A stretch of 64,000 nucleotides of DNA from Malachius bipustulatus (lineage: Eukaryota > Arthropoda > Insecta > Coleoptera > Melyridae): contig OU342632.1 of NCBI GenBank assembly GCA_910589415.1, positions 35,291,637-35,355,636 on the forward strand, in the 5' to 3' direction. Positions within the stretch are counted from its first letter, which is position 1, and every line of letters begins with the position of its first letter. Made by a program: the position numbers and the translations under genes. Positions 59,694-64,000 of the stretch are shown here, in pieces. A model generated the notes under the pieces. It saw only the letters and a program-made list of their open reading frames with translations, ran no database searches and was not told the DNA's origin.

Positions 59694-62255
59694 TTAATAA
59701 TTTTGCAGCTTCAATAACAAACAATTAATCTTCCTAGCTTCATACGTAACAGTTTCTTTCCCATCTGGATCATCATTTTCTTCTGAGAAAGCCGAATAGG
59801 CAACCGTTCGTACTGTTTTACCATGTACTACAAATAAAAATTAATTACACCTGAAATCTGAAACAGACGAAACCCGTTTTACCTTCACAGTTTTCCAAAA
59901 AAGCAATGCACTCTTCGATGATGGAATCCTTCAAAACGATCATGTGCTTTGCTAGGCTTTCCAGAAGACTCAGGAAGCACCGTTTTGTATAAAACCAAGT
60001 ATCGGTGCCCAATTTCTTATTGTACGGCTCCAACGATTTCATGATCCTTGAAATCCCAAACTCGTAATTGCCCTTCGAACAGTACAATGTCCTGAAACAC
60101 CAGAGTTATTATTCAGATCAAATTTGCGTAACTTTTTTAATACAAATACCCAATAACAAGATTTATGATGCAGTGGTGAAAACACTTCTTTTCTGGTTCC
60201 TCGAAAGCCAGCTGATCCTCTTCTTTCTCAATTTTCCTCATCAAATCTTCGGCATCTTCATTTTGCGATGTCATAATATATGAGACGCATAGATTCGCCA
60301 AAATGATTGGATTTACGTTGAGTATCTGTCAGAGAAGACATTTTAAAATTATGACACTAAAAAATCTCCCTTCTAACATAATTACCTCGGAGTAATTTTT
60401 CTTCACTAAAGGTTCATAAAAACCGCTCGCTTCTTTGAACTTATTTTCCTGCATGAAGAGAACGTGAGCGACGTTCAACCTCCAAGTATCGTTATCGTTG
60501 CAAAACTCGACGCTTTTCCGGAAGATCTTCTCTACTTGCGGGTAATTCTCCAGGTCCCAGTATATCTTGGCCTGGGCCATCAAAACCGGGACGTATCTCT
60601 CCAAGCATTCCTCATACTCCATTACCGTTTTCTTCACCATTTCCGTATCGTTATGGTTCCGGTGCTCTTGCACTTGTTTGGTGAGCTTCCGTAATAGTTC
60701 CGTGTGACGACTCGCTAATTCGTCCAGCTTTTGATAGGCTTCGCTCGCTGAGGTTTGTTGAGTTATTATCGCATCCAGAAAGTCGTACAAATACTAAAAA
60801 GAAGCATCATCACCAAAGCGTAATAATAATAATAATGAGCAACGGAGTAATTTTCATACCGGTGTAAGATATTTATAAGTCAGGTGAGCATTTTCAGCTA
60901 AAATATCGGCAGCTAAATCGTAACAGTCGTGCTGACAATACAGTATTAGAAGGTTGGCAAATGTTTCCGGTGGGAACGGGTTTTGCTGGAGGAGGAACTG
61001 AAGCTTCTCAAACCCTTCGGTTGGGTTTTGCTCGAAATTCATTAAAGCTTGATTATGTAGAGTTACAGCATCCAGTTCGTATTCGGCTCTTGGAGGCATG
61101 TCTGTCAAAGCTTCCCTCGCCGATTCGACTTGAAATATAAAGAGTTGAAGGGAAAAGTTTATTGCTGCTTACAGGTCACTTACAGTTTTTTAATTGATAT
61201 TCGATGGCGGCCTTTAAGTTGAACGCTTCCGTTAGAGCCGTTTCGTGTAAGGTGAGAGTGTTCCCAACTGATCGGACCTCGATTCCTTCTGTTTGCATCC
61301 CGATACTGAGTTCTGGGTGATCTCGAATCCCTTTCTCGATTATGTCGGCTAATAACCAAGTAGGTAATCTTTTATTAATTATTAATAATAAATTTTAGAA
61401 AATAAAGCGCTTATTTTAGAGAAATCGCTTCTTTTTATTAGAAATTCTGTAAAAGTTGCTATAAAAAGAGTTACAGACAAACAAGAAAAAAATTGGGGGA
61501 AATACTGGAGGCACATGAGACTTACCGCAATATTTAAGCGCATGACCGTGTTCCTTCATTCTATAAAAGCACAACGCTATGTTATAAGCCAAGGCAGGTT
61601 TGAAACCTTGATTTTGCATTGCGGTTGAGAACTTTGCCAAAGCTTCTTCATAGTTGTTATCCTAAATGTATACAAAGCTTTAATTAAATAATATTACTAG
61701 TACTGGAATATTATAGTAGCAATAACGTACCTTGTACAAAAGACAGCCTAAATTAACTTCTTTATCGGGATCATCTGAAGGACATGAATCGACTAAGCTC
61801 TTGGCGGATAAGACGTCTTCCTGACTGTACTTGATCGCGGCTTGTAATTTAATCACCTGGACTTTGTAGTCTGGATTATTTATCAGCTTATTGGCCACCT
61901 GAAAAGCCTCGTCATACAGACAGGCTTGATATAAGGACTGAGCATGGTAAAGTTTATAGTCGTCATTTTCAGGGAACATTTGAGTCAGTTGCTCGTAGTA
62001 GCTGGCAGCGTTGTTGAAGTCTTGGATGTAAAAATAGCAGTAAGCCAGTAGGGATAGTCCTGCCCTTGTAGAATTGGATTCTTGAATGCCATGGAGAATT
62101 TTAATTGCTTCATTGTATCTGCTGTCTTGGATCTGGTAGGTAGTAAGTTTTTATAAAATTATAAATATGCTTAATTTAGTTGAATTATTCTAACATACCA
62201 AATTATATATAGTTTTTGTAAAGTCTCCATCATTTATAACGTTTGCTGCATACAT
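59694..62255 (-). CDS. Intraflagellar transport protein IFT70 / TTC30 homologue (651 aa, nine exons)
   Basis: Exons in transcript order: 62255-62199, 62132-61731, 61661-61526, 61348-61184, 61128-60860, 60793-60386, 60325-60150, 60091-59883, 59827-59694. Every junction is GT/AG and the reading frame is continuous. The product is a TPR superhelix protein of the IFT-B complex that carries tubulin and other cargo along ciliary axonemes. Recognisable family blocks include YKLYHAQSLYQACLYDEA, VNLGCLLYK, TEGIEVRSVGNTLTLHETAL, TDMPPRAEYELD, FEKLQFLLQQNPFPPETFAN, LAENAHLTYKYLTPYLYDFL, AKIYWDLENYPQVEKIFRKS, and GNYEFGISRIMKSLEPYNKK. The length is close to vertebrate TTC30 (about 665). In insects IFT genes serve chordotonal and other ciliated sensory neurons. 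The start is the only ATG before the conserved TIYNL block. An X-box lies just upstream. Confidence 0.95.
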
Positions 62256-62890
62256 TTTAAGGTATAGATTTCATTAAAAAAATCCAATTTCTTTGAAAAT
62301 TAATTAAGTTCATGACAATTTGTTTTGATTTTAAACTACCGTTTCCATGGCAATGGCAATTACCTGTCAATTGGTCGAGCTGTGACAGCAGCTGCGTATA
62401 CTTTTGAATATAACACATCAGGAAGGACTATATCGCCATTTTGAAAAACCTAATTCTACTTGATCTTTTTGAAATTGACGGTTTTACTATTTTTTAGTAC
62501 GCCATAATATTGGTTTGAGTACCTACCTACCGGATATGTTGAGTCCGTTATAATTACTAATATCCTGAATTGTTAACAAAGAGCATAAATATGATGGAAT
62601 ATGGTAATAAAAAAATATAAAATACAAGTGTTTAAAAAGAACGTATACCCAGTTACCCACATACAAAAATCTCAGTTGAATTCCTGAGAGAGAAAAAACT
62701 ATAAAAAACAATTCCAATTATTGGATTTGTACGCAACAAGCGGCTTACGTAGTGCTACCTTTGTAAGCGTCGCTGGAGGTGCCGTGTCGCTACCGGTTTG
62801 TTTACTGACTCACAGTATGTGTGCATGGTTTGTGTGCCGGCTAAGATTAGTTCTTGCCAGAGACAACATACTATAAAGAGACCGTCAGAT
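62256..62890. other. IFT70 upstream region; no gene
   Basis: Apart from the X-box at 62341-62354, nothing recognisable. A GC-richer patch at 62738-62800 has no motif I can name. Confidence 0.45.
62341..62354 (-). promoter_or_regulatory. X-box (RFX binding site) upstream of IFT70
   Basis: On the minus strand the sequence reads ATTGCCATGGAAAC, a match at every position to the ciliary X-box consensus RTHNYYWTRRNRAC. It lies 86 bp upstream of the IFT70 start codon, in the position typical of RFX-regulated ciliary genes in worms and flies. Confidence 0.75.
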
Positions 62891-63245
62891 CATAGACCTA
62901 GAATATAATGGACGAACCTTTGAGACTAAAATTTGTTGCCAACCAAAGTTAGGCAACCATACATACAAGTAAGGGCAAAGCGACGAATTCAATTCAACAA
63001 AACAAATTCAAACAAAGAATAATCAAAAATTCCGCATTCTTGGTGTTTTTTGAGTGATAGAACAATAATTAATGTTAATATTATTATCTGACATTAGTAT
63101 AAATAAATAAATATTTATTATTGGCCTTGTATGGAAATTGTAGGTGTATAACAAATAGATCTGATTTTAATATCCATACTGGTTAAAAGCATATTAATAT
63201 TTACTTTAAATATCTTCTCTGTGGATTTAAAATTTAATATTAATA

Positions 63246-63316
63246 ATGGTCCAGTCTTGTGCAGCTTATAATTGTGTAAATCTTGTATCAAAATTAACAG
63301 ATATATATTTTCATAG
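63246..63316 (+). pseudogene. THAP-domain first exon inside the P-like element
   Basis: ATG and 23 codons plus two bases (MVQSCAAYNCVN ... DIYFH) end at the donor AGGTAAGTG. The peptide shows the opening of a THAP zinc finger: a Met, then CxxxxC, then an (F)HR segment about 15 residues later. The remaining C2CH ligands would lie on later exons, which are not present before the element ends. It is probably a remnant of a THAP9/P transposase gene. Confidence 0.55.
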
Positions 63317-63526
63317 GTAAGTGAAACATTTTATCTCTGTAATTGTAATAAATAGTTATTCTATTAGAATTACACCATATAAAAACAAATAATAAAGTCG
63401 TGTTATTATAATTTTTATGCATTCATTTTCTTATTCTTTAAAAATAACCATGTTCTTCCTATAAAATACCTATGTGTAATAAAAACAAAAAATTTGAATT
63501 TCGTATTATTTCTTCATATATTATTT

Positions 63527-63615
63527 AGTAGTTTTTGCCCTTACAAGAAATGTTGGTTGCCTACCCTACACAATAAGGTAGGCAACCAACATTTCTTGTA
63601 AGGGCAAAAACTACT
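63527..63615. repeat. 39-bp perfect hairpin inside the P-like element
   Basis: The arms 63527-63565 and 63577-63615 are exact complements (start AGTAGTTTTTGCCCTTACAA) around an 11-base loop. Confidence 0.8.
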
Positions 63616-64000
63616 CTTACACTGGCAACAAACTTAGTACAGTAAAGCATTGACAACTATCAGTCCATTATATTCTAGGTCTATGCGTCAGATCGACGGA
63701 CGAAAATGGGTACACTGTTCACGCGCATTCCGGTAGCGCATCGCGCATTGCGGACGATTTCTAAACTAAAATGAAGCTGCCTTTAGATCTAAATTCTCAT
63801 TTTGACACAATTTTGACTCATTCTGACGTTTAGTTTTGCAATTGTGTAAAATTTGATTTATTTAATTTGATTATTTTATCAAACTAATAATAAATTTTAG
63901 ATGAAACTTTACCTTAAAAGTATTTAGAAATATAATTTACAATAATTTACCATTTACCAACAGTATAACGTAAAACTTTCGCATATTTGTTGACTTTTTG

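Larger units (their letters stand above)
62891..63685 (+). mobile_element. P-superfamily-like element, 795 bp, 8-bp TSD CGTCAGAT
   Basis: The termini are perfect 23-bp inverted repeats beginning CATAGACCTAGAATATAATG. CGTCAGAT is directly repeated immediately outside both ends (62883-62890 and 63686-63693). Ends of CA...TG form, an 8-bp duplication and an internal THAP-type exon together fit the P superfamily. Subterminal inverted blocks (TTTGTTGCC/GGCAACAAA, AAGTAAGGGCAAA/AAGGGCAAAAAC) lie inside. It is too short for a transposase, so it is a non-autonomous deletion derivative that keeps the 5' exon. Confidence 0.7.

Overview
The window is insect nuclear DNA: AT-rich, intron-bearing and repeat-dense. 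The insect assignment rests on an insect-type cathepsin F fused to cystatins, an IFT70/TTC30 gene, a pasilla/NOVA-like first exon and many TA-flanked inverted-repeat elements. I cannot name the order or species. Most of the first 45 kb is transposon-derived. The confident host genes are a pasilla-like first exon near 29.8 kb and a cluster from 45.9 to 62.3 kb.

Layout. 0-0.5 kb: inverted-repeat element with a short tyrosine-recombinase-like N-terminus. 5.6-6.5 kb: minisatellite and a decayed repeat-borne ORF. About 6.6-10.83 kb: a near full-length non-LTR retrotransposon (ORF1, frameshifted ORF2, poly(A) tail). 11-28 kb: nested fold-back elements, MITEs, two tandem arrays and a LINE 3' fragment. 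29.2-30.3 kb: a GC-rich island holding, on the minus strand, the pasilla/NOVA-like first coding exon and a possible alternative first exon. 30.8-45 kb: more MITEs, a 250-bp tandem array, fold-backs and a SAM-like exon pair.

45.9-47.2 kb: a two-exon secreted cystatin-like gene with both inhibitory motifs eroded. 49.4-59.2 kb: a five-exon gene for a predicted 1619-residue secreted polyprotein. It has two divergent and seven canonical cystatin domains, most separated by RxKR/RKRR sites, followed by an I29 propeptide and a complete cathepsin F protease. Processing would release several cystatins plus their target-class protease from one precursor. Five of the cystatin units are almost identical, which implies recent tandem duplication or gene conversion.

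59.7-62.3 kb: a complete nine-exon IFT70/TTC30 gene (651 aa), convergent with the cathepsin gene. A perfect RFX X-box lies 86 bp upstream of its start codon, as expected for a ciliary gene. 62.9-63.7 kb: a 795-bp P-superfamily-like element with CA...TG inverted ends, an 8-bp target duplication and an internal THAP-type first exon. The most notable items are the cystatin-cathepsin polyprotein and its eroded paralogue, the P-like element, the X-box, and a set of 0.6-1 kb TA-flanked palindromes.
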